From Cinnamomum chago (lineage: Eukaryota; Streptophyta; Magnoliopsida; Laurales; Lauraceae), in the NCBI GenBank assembly GCA_038049695.1, contig CP142453.1:22980001-23044000 (forward strand): DNA of 64,000 nt. Reading direction: 5' to 3'. The position numbers and the translations under genes were made by a program. The notes under the pieces are model-generated. The model saw only the letters and a list, made by a program, of their open reading frames with translations. It searched no databases and was not told the origin of the DNA. Below, piece after piece: positions 51,873 to 61,319 of this stretch. Positions within the stretch are counted from its first letter, which is position 1, and every line of letters starts with the position of its first letter.

Positions 51873-52750
51873 TCAAGAAAAAGAAGAAACAAGGCTCATG
51901 CACCATTCCTTTGTTCCAGCCTCTTCATCAAGCTCAAGCAATTCTGTCAACCAATCCAAATTCAACTGCCCATCGTTTGGTAATACAACTGACCCATCAA
52001 ATCTCTCGATGGCTGTCTTCTTCTTCTCTTCATGGGGACCCAAAAGAGTCCCTGCTCTTTCAACCTCTTGAAAGTCAAACAACTCTTCCACCTTGAATTC
52101 ACTTGCTAAGAAATCATTATCTTTGAGTTTAGGACTCCTTTTGCTCACCTCTCCATTGTCCTTCTGGGGATGCTTTGAATTGTAGGATTGTTCAGGCCCT
52201 TGTTTCTCCTTTTGGGCGGTGTCGTTTGTTACTCTTTTGCTCAAATGAGAATTCCAGTAGTTCTTTATCTCATTATCTGTTCTCCCTGGTAGCCGTCCAG
52301 CAATCAATGACCACCTAAAGAAGCACAAGCAAGTTGAAACAGAAGAAACCAAGAAATGATTTTAACAAATTAAATGAAGATTGATCACTAACCTATTCCC
52401 CAGTAGTTTATGAAGCCTGATTATCAAGTCCTCTTCTTGGTCTGATATGTTGCCTCTTTTGATGTTAGGCCTAAGATAATTCAACCATCTTAGCCTGCAA
52501 CTCTTCCCGCATCGGTTCAGTCCTGTTCAAACACAAAACACATTAGGATTAATAACTACAAAACAAGATTTGGATAATATAATTCTCAAGAACCTGCAAT
52601 GTGGTCTGGACCTGCTTTAGATGGAACCAGTCGCCATCTCTTTTCGCCGTGGGTTTGGATACACTGGGAGAGTTTTCGATCTTCTTCTTCGGTCCATGCC
52701 CCTTTGTTCACGTGCATTTTGGCAGATCCATTGTTGTTCTTTGGTGCCAT
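51873..52750 (-). CDS. R2R3-MYB transcription factor with bHLH-interaction signature (TT2/C1/WER-like)
   Basis: Exons on the minus strand: 52750-52612, 52522-52393 and 52314-51873 (stop). They join in phases 1 and 2 to give 236 residues, with introns at the usual R2R3-MYB positions. R2 runs from [16 protein letters not shown] through [20 protein letters not shown]3 runs from [19 protein letters not shown] through [14 protein letters not shown]. The [20 protein letters not shown] segment fits [DE]Lx2[RK]x3Lx6Lx3R, which docks R/B-type bHLH partners in MYB-bHLH-WD40 complexes controlling flavonoid pigments or epidermal cell fate. R3 has DNEI rather than the ANDV of dicot anthocyanin activators. 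The acidic C-terminus ([15 protein letters not shown]) may be an activation domain; I did not find a subgroup-defining C-terminal motif. The start at 52750 gives the family-like N-terminus MAPKNNNG. An LTR element sits about 230 bp upstream. Confidence 0.95.
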
Positions 52751-52844
52751 TGGCCTTGTCACTATGTTTGCCTGTAGCCAGAAGAAACTGATACAAGTCT
52801 TCAAGGCCTAGCTTTGTGGTCTGTTTTTTTTTTTTTTGCCTAGC

Positions 52845-52850
52845 TTTATA
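52845..52850 (-). promoter_or_regulatory. Candidate TATA box of the MYB gene
   Basis: TATAAA on the minus strand, 95 nt upstream of the ATG, giving a leader of about 60 nt. A second TATAAA lies at 52873-52878. Both fall between the gene and the inserted LTR element, so the core promoter is intact while everything further upstream has been displaced by 4.1 kb. Confidence 0.4.
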
Positions 52851-52943
52851 TTCTTTTAGATGGGTCACTTCATTTATAATTCTCTTTGAAGAGGAACCCA
52901 ACTCCTTTTTATGTGTTAGGAGACTAGGACTGCTCGTTCATGG

Positions 52944-52977
<34 letters not shown>
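52944..52977. repeat. (CT)n(AT)n microsatellite, target of the LTR element
   Basis: The CT run passes into an AT run that is interrupted at 52978 and resumes at 57071 beyond the element, showing that the element landed inside it. Confidence 0.85.
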
Positions 52978-52978
<1 letters not shown>

Positions 52979-53890
52979 GAAAATTTTTTAAATATGGGGT
53001 CTCCGCGATTTCTAGATTGATGTACTCAAACAATCAATTTAATAGTGTGCAGAAATAAACAATATGCAGCGGAAATATAATAAACAAGCACACACCACAA
53101 GGACACCAAATTTAAGGTGGAAAACCCTAACCAGGTGAAAAACCACCGATCCGAACTGGATCAAATCAAACACTATGAATCTCGCAATTACAAGAAACTC
53201 AGATCTCTTCCCCAGATATCCCCTACCCAAGGACTGAAGTTACCTTGTGTCGCTTCACGCTTCAACGACTTCACACCGTTGATTGCAACAGATTCAATCC
53301 AGCGTCTGACTCCTCAAATCTTCTTGCAAGAAGATAATCTTCTACAAAGGATGCAGAAGAACTGACTCTAGAAAACTTGGCAGCATAACTTCATAAAAAC
53401 TCTAGAGAAAAACTCTCAATGATAATTTCTAACTCAGCACTTTGAGAGGTGAGACCCCCTTTTGGAATAGCCCTTGAGTCCTTTAAATAGCCATAAGGAC
53501 TTGCTTAAAGTTGCCTAAGATGATTAGGACTAAAACCAGCAATTTGAGCACAATTAGAATAGTAGTTTCCAAAATTCGTAATACACTGCGCTTGGTTCGC
53601 CGAGTAGTCATTGGGTGCGCTCGAGCGGACCAGCCTCTGTTTCAGCGTTGGGGCAACCCGACCTGTTCGCTCGAGCGGATATGATGGTCGCTCAAGCGGA
53701 CCCCTCTTTGGATAATCCGGAAATTCAACACTCTATCTCCAGCAGACTTCTTCTAATTCTTTCAGACTTTCTTCTTCTGAGTCCTTCAAACTTTCTATCT
53801 TCAGAGTCCTTTTCTAAATAAAAATTACAACTCAAAAGACCCAGAGTTTTGTCCAACCCATGAATTTAGCCAACACTAAAATTCCTAACA
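52978..53890 (-). repeat. 3' LTR (left copy)
   Basis: 913 bp, TG...CA. It carries the palindrome CGCTCGAGCG intact at 53618-53627 and 53668-53677, with degenerate versions at about 53597-53607 and 53689-53698. On the element's own strand these lie in U3. It holds the AAATAAAAATT stretch near 53815. Confidence 0.95.
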
Positions 53891-53902
53891 ATCTCCCCAT
53901 TT
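53891..53902 (-). promoter_or_regulatory. Polypurine tract of the LTR element
   Basis: On the minus strand AAATGGGGAGAT directly abuts the TG start of the 3' LTR, the position required for plus-strand priming. Confidence 0.85.
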
Positions 53903-54364
53903 GGCAATTCATGGACAAAACTCCCTAAGACAATACATATTGATCTACCCAAAATAAAACCCAAAATACATTGAATTTATAAAAATTAAAGAAATGACAA
54001 TCAACAAAAAAAATACAATAAGCAAATGTAGATCTGCATTGTCTCAGTCTGAACTTCTTGATCTCCCCCTTAATCTGTCACCTTTCTCCCCCTTTTTGTC
54101 CATAAATTGACAAAGTTAAAGATAAGAACATGCAGCTTTTTGTCAATTAAGATCAATAGCTCCCCCTCGAAAGCAACTCCCCCTGAATGTATCTTCGTAG
54201 CAGCGTTGGGGGTGGGAGCTTTAGCTCTTTGATCAGGGCTTTTTACATGTAGCTACCCACACTTGTGTAGTTTGATCTTTCGGCAGCGTGTGAGTAACCT
54301 CCTTAGGCAAATCAGATTTTCTAACCCAAATTTGAGCCGTTTTGGGTGGAGAAAAATTCTTCCG

Positions 54365-56021
54365 CTATTGCTTGGTCTTAGGTAGACTTTGCAACTTCTT
54401 GCAATGGGGACCAATGTGTCCTTTTAATCCACAATGATGACAAGTGGATGTGCGTGCAATGCATGACACATTCTTTTTCTTGAAACTACTCGACACATTA
54501 TTTGAAAGTGCAGTATGTGGAGTAGCATGTGCACCACTTGAAACAAAAATTATTTTACCTTTAGTATTTGAAGTGGATGCACCATGATTATAACCGAGAC
54601 CGCTTCTGTCAAAAGGAGACTTCTGACTACACAAGATGTTTGTAAGAATCTTCGACTCAGTGTTCATCTTATTTAGAGAAGCTTGTTTGACTTCTAGCTC
54701 TGACAGAGTGATCTTCAATCTTCCTTGCAGGTCTTGATTTTTAGCTTTAATAGTTTGCAACTCCGTATTCATATTCTTCATCTCTTGTTCAGCCTTTTCA
54801 AGTTTTTGACTCTCAGTAGCCAAACTTTCAGCCATACAGTTTTTCTGACTTTCCAAGAGACGAATCTTTTCCAGTGCTTGCTCTAATTCAATCTTCAGGG
54901 CAGAATTTTCTTTTTGAGCAGCCTTGTACTTGATAGTGATCTTGTTACCATTCTTGGTCATCTTGACACAATCAGCATAGGTAGTATGGTACAATTCTTT
55001 CCAATCTCTCTCTTGATCTGACAACTCATCTTCATCATCTTCATCAGTATTATTGTCAGACACAGACTTAGCCATGAATGCCACATACTTGCCATTCACA
55101 TTTTTAGAAGGATCATCCTCAGGATCTTTTGCATTTTCCATTTCTTCTTCAGAAGATTCTTCATCCCAAGTAGTATTGAGAGCCTTTTGCTTTGTACCCT
55201 TTTTCTTGTTGGCACACTCATTAGCATAGTGACCATAGCCTTGACACTCAAAACACTTTATCCCTTTTGCAGGATCCTTCTTCTTAGATCTGAAATTCTT
55301 TTTATTGGCTCGTTTTGTCTTCATGTATTTTTTGAAACACTTTCAGCCATATCATCTTCTGCATCAGATTCAGAATTAGACTCAATTTTCTTTGCAGGCT
55401 TCTTTCTTGATTCTGAGATGGCTTTCAAAGCAATATCCTTCGCTTTTGATTTTCCTTTATTCAAACGGTTTGCTTCAAAAGTCTGAAGATTTCTAGCCAG
55501 TTCATTTACCTTGAGGGTATTCAGATCCTTATTTTCTTCAATAGCATCAACTTTAGAATCAAACCTTGAAGGTAGAGACCTCAAAATTTTCTTGACAATT
55601 TTGTGTTCTGGTATTTCTTCCCCCAGAATGAAAACATCATTGACATATCATTCAGCCTTGTATTAAATTGATCAAAGGTCTCATCTTCTTCCATCATGAT
55701 GGTTTCAAATTCTTTATTCAGCCTTTGCAATTTAGCTTGCTTCACCGTGTCTGTACCCTTGTAAACTGTCTGTAAGACTTCCCATGCTTCTTTTGCAGTT
55801 TTACAAGTGGAAATCCTTCGAAACTCATCAGCAGACACTCCATTGTATATGCTATTGACAGCTTTGTTATTACAATTGATTGCATGCTTCTCATCCTTAG
55901 ACCATTGGGCTTTAGGTTTAGGAACAATTTGTCCATTAACCACAATTGTAGGTCTGGAGTAGCCCTCCTCAACAATATTCCAAACATCATCATCAATGGA
56001 CTTGAGAAACCCAATCATCAT
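54365..56021 (-). pseudogene. Copia-type Gag, broken into three frames
   Basis: Three consecutive minus-strand frames cover one Gag: 56021-55581 (UBN2/Retrotran_gag type, with AKEAWEVLQTVYKGTDTVK), 55584-55321, and 55324-54365. The breaks are single-nucleotide frameshifts, one near 55625 and one in an A run near 55328. Zinc knuckle 1, CX2CX4HX4C, is at about 55255-55214. A long acidic and then coiled-coil region follows, and a second knuckle (CHHCGLKGHIGPHC) sits just before the stop. In autonomous relatives the protease follows this second knuckle; here the frame ends. Both frameshifts could be real decay or assembly errors. Confidence 0.9.
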
Positions 56022-56143
56022 TTATTTCCAATATGCATAATTAGACCCGTCAAACAAAGGAGGCTTGGAGGTAAATGTCCCTTCTCTATTGAGCACCATT
56101 CTAGAAATCTTGTAGGATCAAACACAACAAGATAGTGCAACCC

Positions 56144-56155
56144 GCTCTGATACCA
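56144..56155 (-). promoter_or_regulatory. Primer binding site (tRNA-iMet)
   Basis: TGGTATCAGAGC on the minus strand, two nucleotides after the CA end of the 5' LTR. It is complementary to the 3' end of plant initiator tRNA-Met, the usual primer of plant Copia elements. Confidence 0.95.
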
Positions 56156-56157
56156 AT

Positions 56158-57070
56158 TGAAAATTTTTTAAATATGGGGTCTCCGCGATTTCTAGATTGG
56201 TGTACTCAAACAATCAATTCAATAGTGTGCAGAAATAAACAATATGCAGCGGAAATATAATAAACAAGCACACACCACAAGGACACCAAATTTAAGGTGG
56301 AAAACCCTAACCGGGTGAAAAACCACCGATCAGAACTGGATCAAATCAAACACTATGAATCTCGCAATTACAAGAAACTCAGATCTCTTCCCCAGATATC
56401 CCCTACCCAAGGACTGAAATTACCTTGTGTCGCTTCACGCTTCAACGACTTCACACCGTTGATTGCAACAGATTCAATCCAGCGTCTGACTCCTCAAATC
56501 TTCTCGCAAGAAGATAATCTTTTACAAAGGATGCAGAAGAACTGACTCTAGAAAACTTGGCAGCACAACTTCATAAAAACCCTAGAGAAAAACTCTCAAT
56601 GATAATTTCTAACTTAGCACTTTGAGAGGTGAGGCCCCGTTTTGGAATAGCCCTTGAGTCCTTTAAATAGCCATAAGGACGTGCTTAAAGTTGCCTAAGA
56701 TGATTAGGACTAAAACCAGCAGTTTGAGCACAATTAGAATAGTAGTTTCCAAAATTCGTAATACACTACGCTTGGTTCGCTCGAGCGGTCATTGGGTGCG
56801 CTCGAGTGGACCAGCCTCTGCTTCAGCGCTGGGCAACCCGACCTGTTCGCTCAAGCGGATATGATGGTCGCTCGAGCGGACCCCTCTCTGGATAATCCGA
56901 AAATTCAGCACTCTATCTCCAGCAGACTTATTCTAATTCTTTCAGACTTTCTTCTTCTGAGTCATTCTAACCTTCTATCTTCAGAGTCATTTTCTAAATA
57001 AAAATTACAACTCAAAAGACCCAGAGTTTTGTCCAACCCATGAATTTAGCCAACACTAAAATTCCTAACA
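56158..57070 (-). repeat. 5' LTR (right copy)
   Basis: Same 913 bp length as the left copy; two one-base indels cancel out. The palindrome CGCTCGAGCG is intact at 56778-56787 and 56869-56878 and degenerate at 56799-56808 and 56848-56857. It contains the promoter that would transcribe leftward into gag and, in the left copy, toward the MYB gene. Confidence 0.95.
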
Positions 57071-58243
57071 ATATATATATATATACACTTTATTAATATA
57101 AAAGAGGCTGAGTAAGAAGAATCACTGTTGGTTCATTGCCATCCTATCTGATTACTTCATGGTCTTGAAGTTGGCGGAGACTGTGTGAAACCTAGGAATA
57201 TTTGGTAGTGTTTTATTAGGGTTCCATGCGGGGCTCACCACAGTGGGTTTGGTAGCTCATCCATCACATCTATGTGCAATATGAGTGTGCATTGTGGGAC
57301 CCACATCAGATGTTATTATGGAACATATCCTTAGATAGGACCTAAATCCTTTACTCAAACCATCAAAGCAGGGAAAATATTTGCAAGAACAGTTTTACTA
57401 TGAGCCTTGATTTAATCTGATTTGGTTCTAAACAAGGATATGCTGTCTCCCAAAGATGGGAGGCAATTAGATGATGCTAACCATCCGGATGGTGGCCATC
57501 AAAATGGATGATTAAGATAGGAATGATTAGCAATCCAAACTGTAGGAAAATTAATGTTGGTGAATCTTATGCAATGCAGTTGCAGCCATGATTTAAATAG
57601 TGATCTTGAGATTAGGCCAGTCATGATCTTGATTCCAATTATGTTTGACAATGATCACACTGTCATTTTTCTCTCTCCAATAAAAATAAAGGCGTTCAAT
57701 GTTTTTTTTAAAGAATCACGACACATTTGATCTAGTGGGATACCAACATTGACAAACTAAAGAGCAGGTTGTGATAGTGATGGAACTATAGCTGAGTAGA
57801 TGGTGATCGCAAGTAAAAGATTTTGATCAAACAAGATACCAAGAGATTGTGGTTCTTTATTATCCTTTAAAATGTTAAACACTTGCATGAGCCGTTTAGT
57901 GGTTGGAGATTATAGTTGGTTGCAGGATTATTAGAGTTAGATTGTTAGATTGTTAGTTTGAACTAACAATTTTTGGTGAGTTATTTGGAATGTAGTTGTT
58001 TAAAAGTTAAAAAAAATAAAAAAATCAGATGGTTAGGATCACTCACTCAATGCGATTTCTTGGCTTATTTCAATCAAAGTGGCCATGGTTTTAGATGGTC
58101 TGGAAGCAGTTTTGTGCCTCATTTAGTAGTTACTAGGGGCTACACAAAATACACTCGTCCCATCAACATACATTTAGTGTGGTCCATTTCAATCTACTGT
58201 TGAGAAATAACCTTTATGGTGCAATCATCATTAAAGAAAGGAT
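57071..58243. other. Distal upstream DNA of the MYB gene
   Basis: Originally contiguous with 52977 before the LTR insertion. A relic around 57715-57800 resembles the interior of the ATPQ-intron LTR element (46005-46095). No genes recognised. Confidence 0.4.
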
Positions 58244-58437
58244 ATGTGGATGCCAGGGAATGAAAGGCTACTCACTCCTACATTCATGCAGAAAGCAAGG
58301 GCCTCTGCAGCTTCATGGAAAGCACAGGAGCAGCGAATCAAAGAAGCCACCACATTCCTCATTGCCAATTGGTTGAATGCCTCCTCACTTGCCAAGGAGG
58401 ACAATAATAGGCTCCTCGTCACTACTTTACTATAGGT
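58244..58437 (+). other. Exon-like open segment, unidentified
   Basis: An open frame containing MQKARASAASWKAQEQRIKE and LIANWLNASSLAKEDNNRLL looks like alpha-helical coding sequence rather than random translation. It ends ctatag|gtcc, so it may be a 3' coding end or a decayed exon. I cannot name the parent gene and find no neighbouring exons. Confidence 0.35.
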
Positions 58438-59578
58438 CCACATGCCCCCTCTTTCCCTCTCTTTTCTCAACTCAACTCAGCGGGTTGACTCGACTCGACT
58501 CGAAGGGCACTGACTCGAGCAATTCTGACCGAGTCTGCCAAGAATACTGTTAAGTTCAACCGAGTTAGATGACTAGAAACTCTTCCGAGTCACTTGGGCG
58601 AGTCGAGTTTTATAACTCTTGACAACTATTTAAAATATCACCATGTCAAGATATTTTATTGAGAGGAATATCTTGTGCAGCGCATGCAAATTGGTCATTT
58701 GGGCCATGCGAAGGAACCTCACTACAGGTAGGAGTGAGGCTCACCACAATGTAGGGAGTAGGTCTGTGAATGGGTTGGGTTTGGGCTGAGTGAAATTTCA
58801 ATGTTTGGTAGGCCGGACATGATCTAAACATCCTCTATTTGAAGTATGGGCTGGGAATTCAGCCGGGCCCATTGATAAACATCTGCAGGATTTAGATCTA
58901 AGTTTGTGGGCACAGCGAAATTTCTGACTTGATCCAAGATGAGTTTTTAAGTTTCTTACCAAGGTCTAAGCCCGAGTCTTCAGGTCCAATGATGAATTGG
59001 GTTGGTCCAATATTTGTTCTCCAATATTTGATCTCACAAGAGCATGGCCCAGGCCCATCTAGCTATCAGAGGAATGTTCCAATTACAAACCTCTTTGTTG
59101 GGCAGTATGGTGGACCCCATCTGCGCAGATGGATGGTAAAAGTCTATTCAACAGTAGGACTGGGCCCACTCAATATCCACTGGCCAAGATCACCAAAGTG
59201 GTATTCACAAAATATAATAAGAAAGCTGTAGTATATTATAATTCCCAGAGACTGAAAAAGAGCATGTGAAGAGCATTACACAGGAATGTGGTTTTGCCAT
59301 TCCCAATATAAAAGGAAATTAGTGAGCCAGAGTAGGGTCTATGCAAAGGAATGCTGTCCTGAGAATCTGATTACAAACCCTATGATTAAAAGACAAAGCT
59401 AGATTAGGTGGACTAATTCCCTTTGGCTATGAAACTGACATATGGACAGAGATTTGGATTAATAAGAGGCCAAAAAGGGAATGCTGCTCATCTTGACTAT
59501 GCAGGTAGCAACTGGTGGTTAGAACATGGCTGTTGGCAAGCATATCATGAGTCTTTTTTTACACTGGCATATTTCATG
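58438..59578. other. Intergenic DNA
   Basis: A short ACTCG tandem motif (gactcgactcgactcg near 58487) and further gagtcgagt words to 58612 suggest a degraded inverted-repeat element. Otherwise nothing recognised. Confidence 0.4.
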
Positions 59579-59874
59579 TTTTTTTTTTTTTGAAAAAGAT
59601 GTTGGGGTTTTTCATTTGGGGAAGTTAGGCTTTTCTTTTTAGGAATTTCTAGTAAGGGGTCTGGGACCCATATTACGGACCCTCTTTGGGAAATAATATC
59701 CGACCAACTGGCTTTTTCTTTTTTTGCTTTTTCCCGGAAAGAAGCCGGGACCCAAGAGAGAGCGGGAAGAAAGACTACACAAGTGAGAAATGTGGCGTAC
59801 ATAGGGATCGAACTCTGAATAGCCAGGTGTGATCTGCTGCCACTTACCAGTGAGGTAAGTGGCCGTTCTCGCAT
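59579..59874 (-). mobile_element. tRNA-derived SINE, same family as 47124-47360
   Basis: On the minus strand the head ttacctcactggtaagtgg is followed by a B box GAGTTCGATCC (59815-59805). The shared gggacccaagagagagc body motif occurs near 59748, and the A tail is seen as T13 at 59579-59591. Confidence 0.75.
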
Positions 59875-59970
59875 GGAAGGTAGACTTAATGCACTATTAT
59901 TGAGTTCAAATGAATGTGGTTGACATGATTATTCTTGATCTCAAATTAGATAAATGGACTGTCACCATAG

Positions 59971-60253
59971 TAAAGCCTTGCCAAAGGCATTACTTAGGCA
60001 ATGTGGGGATGTGGGGCTTTACTTTTACCAACACTCCCTCTCACGTGCAGGTCCAACAGATTTCATTGATGAACCTGCCACGTGGGCTACACGAGAATGA
60101 CGGGATCGGAATCCGCTCTGATACCATGTAATAAACCCTATACCAACCAAAAAGCTTAAGCTCATAGGTGGAAGGCCTAAACGTGTATATATGAAGCATT
60201 GCCAAAAGCATTACTTAGGCGATGTGGGATGTGGGGCTTTACTTTTACCAACA
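59971..60253 (-). mobile_element. TRIM-like miniature LTR element
   Basis: On the minus strand a 127-bp LTR (60253-60127, TGTTGGTAAAAG...TTACA) is followed immediately by the PBS TGGTATCAGAGC (60126-60115). A 93-bp interior ends in the purine tract TGAGAGGGAG (60043-60034), and a second copy of the TGTTGGTAAAAGTAAAGCCC end begins at 60033. That second copy is only about 63 bp. accatag occurs on both flanks (59964-59970 and 60254-60260) and may be the target duplication. The size and layout are those of terminal-repeat retrotransposons in miniature. Confidence 0.7.
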
Positions 60254-61319
60254 ACCATAGTTCTTTTCTTGGATAAGACCATCATAATTTATAGTGGTAG
60301 CACAAAAAACTAGTAGCCATAGTTTTTATGGCTGTAGCTTTTCTAGACACCATTAGATTGATGAATGTGCATAAAAAGGAGGCAAGCTACCAAAAAAATT
60401 AGTGTCAAGGCACCCTACCCTATTCTCACCATTACTGACCAAGGATAGATCCTTGATCGTCCTTCAAACGAGCTCAAATAATAAGAGTGAGACTACTGGA
60501 ACTAGGTCCACACTTACAACTCAATTAGCCGAACAAAATATTTTACCTAGTTTTATCCATTTATCTGGCTAAAAGTACAAAGTTTGAAATTATCCCAATG
60601 TAGATTTGAAAAAGTATAATTTATCTGAGGATTTGGCTAAAGATAGATCGGGTTAAAAAAAAAATAGAATTTCTGTCACGAACCCCAACGTATTTGAGAG
60701 AAAGTTTTGATGATGATGATGATGATGAATCTCTTGCTAATATTTTCTTGATAGCGATATTTGCGACTTTTTGTCTATAGGTTCAATGGAGTTTTAAAAA
60801 AAAAATAATAAACCCTAGTTTGATCCAAAGGGGAATTCAGACGGGGACAAAACCATGCTCTTTCATTTATTTAATTGTTGTTGTAAGTTGCAAGAGTCTG
60901 TTTCTTTTGGAAAATTGAAGATTACAGTAATAAGAGGTCTTCTAATTGACAACGAGAAAAAAAATGACAAAATTACTAACGGAATCATTCATTCATTTGT
61001 ATCATATATTATGGATAAGAATATTCATCCCATGGACTACATTCACATTTTATATTTTGAAATATCACATGCCTAAGATTCAAAAATTCCAAATACCAGT
61101 TATGTTATTTTAATGCAATCAGACACCCAGTCTACAACATGTGGCCATTGTTTTTTCTTTTTTTTATTTTCTTTCATCAACCTGATCACCCCTCCACTAG
61201 GCCCAAACCCGGCCCAGTAACTAAGGGTTCAGGTCAAGTGTTTTTAGTTATGGATTGGTTTGGGATTGACATTTTTGACCTGATTAGTCAATGTCTTTTA
61301 TTTATTTATTTATTTATTT
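60254..61319. other. Intergenic DNA
   Basis: Contains (GAT)n at 60711-60728 and (TTTA)n at 61297-61320. No genes recognised. Confidence 0.5.

Larger units (their letters stand above)
52978..57070 (-). mobile_element. Nearly complete non-autonomous LTR retrotransposon (gag only), 4093 bp
   Basis: Two 913-bp direct LTRs (52978-53890 and 56158-57070) with TG/CA ends flank a 2.27-kb interior. The element reads on the minus strand. The PBS TGGTATCAGAGC follows the 5' (right) LTR at 56155-56144, and the purine tract AAATGGGGAGAT (53902-53891) precedes the 3' LTR. The target duplication is ATATA, in a TA repeat and so not diagnostic. The interior encodes only a Copia-type Gag with two zinc knuckles; protease, integrase, reverse transcriptase and RNase H are absent. 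This matches the known TR-GAG class. The LTRs differ at roughly 30 sites by my count, mostly transitions. Confidence 0.95.

Noticed and set aside
51594..52096. Plus-strand frames overlapping MYB exon 3 and its 3' flank
   Set aside because: Low-complexity Lys/His-rich translations, antisense to the MYB coding exon.
52599..52811. Open frame on the plus strand across the MYB first exon
   Set aside because: It is antisense to the MYB exon, has no family features and cuts across a splice site.
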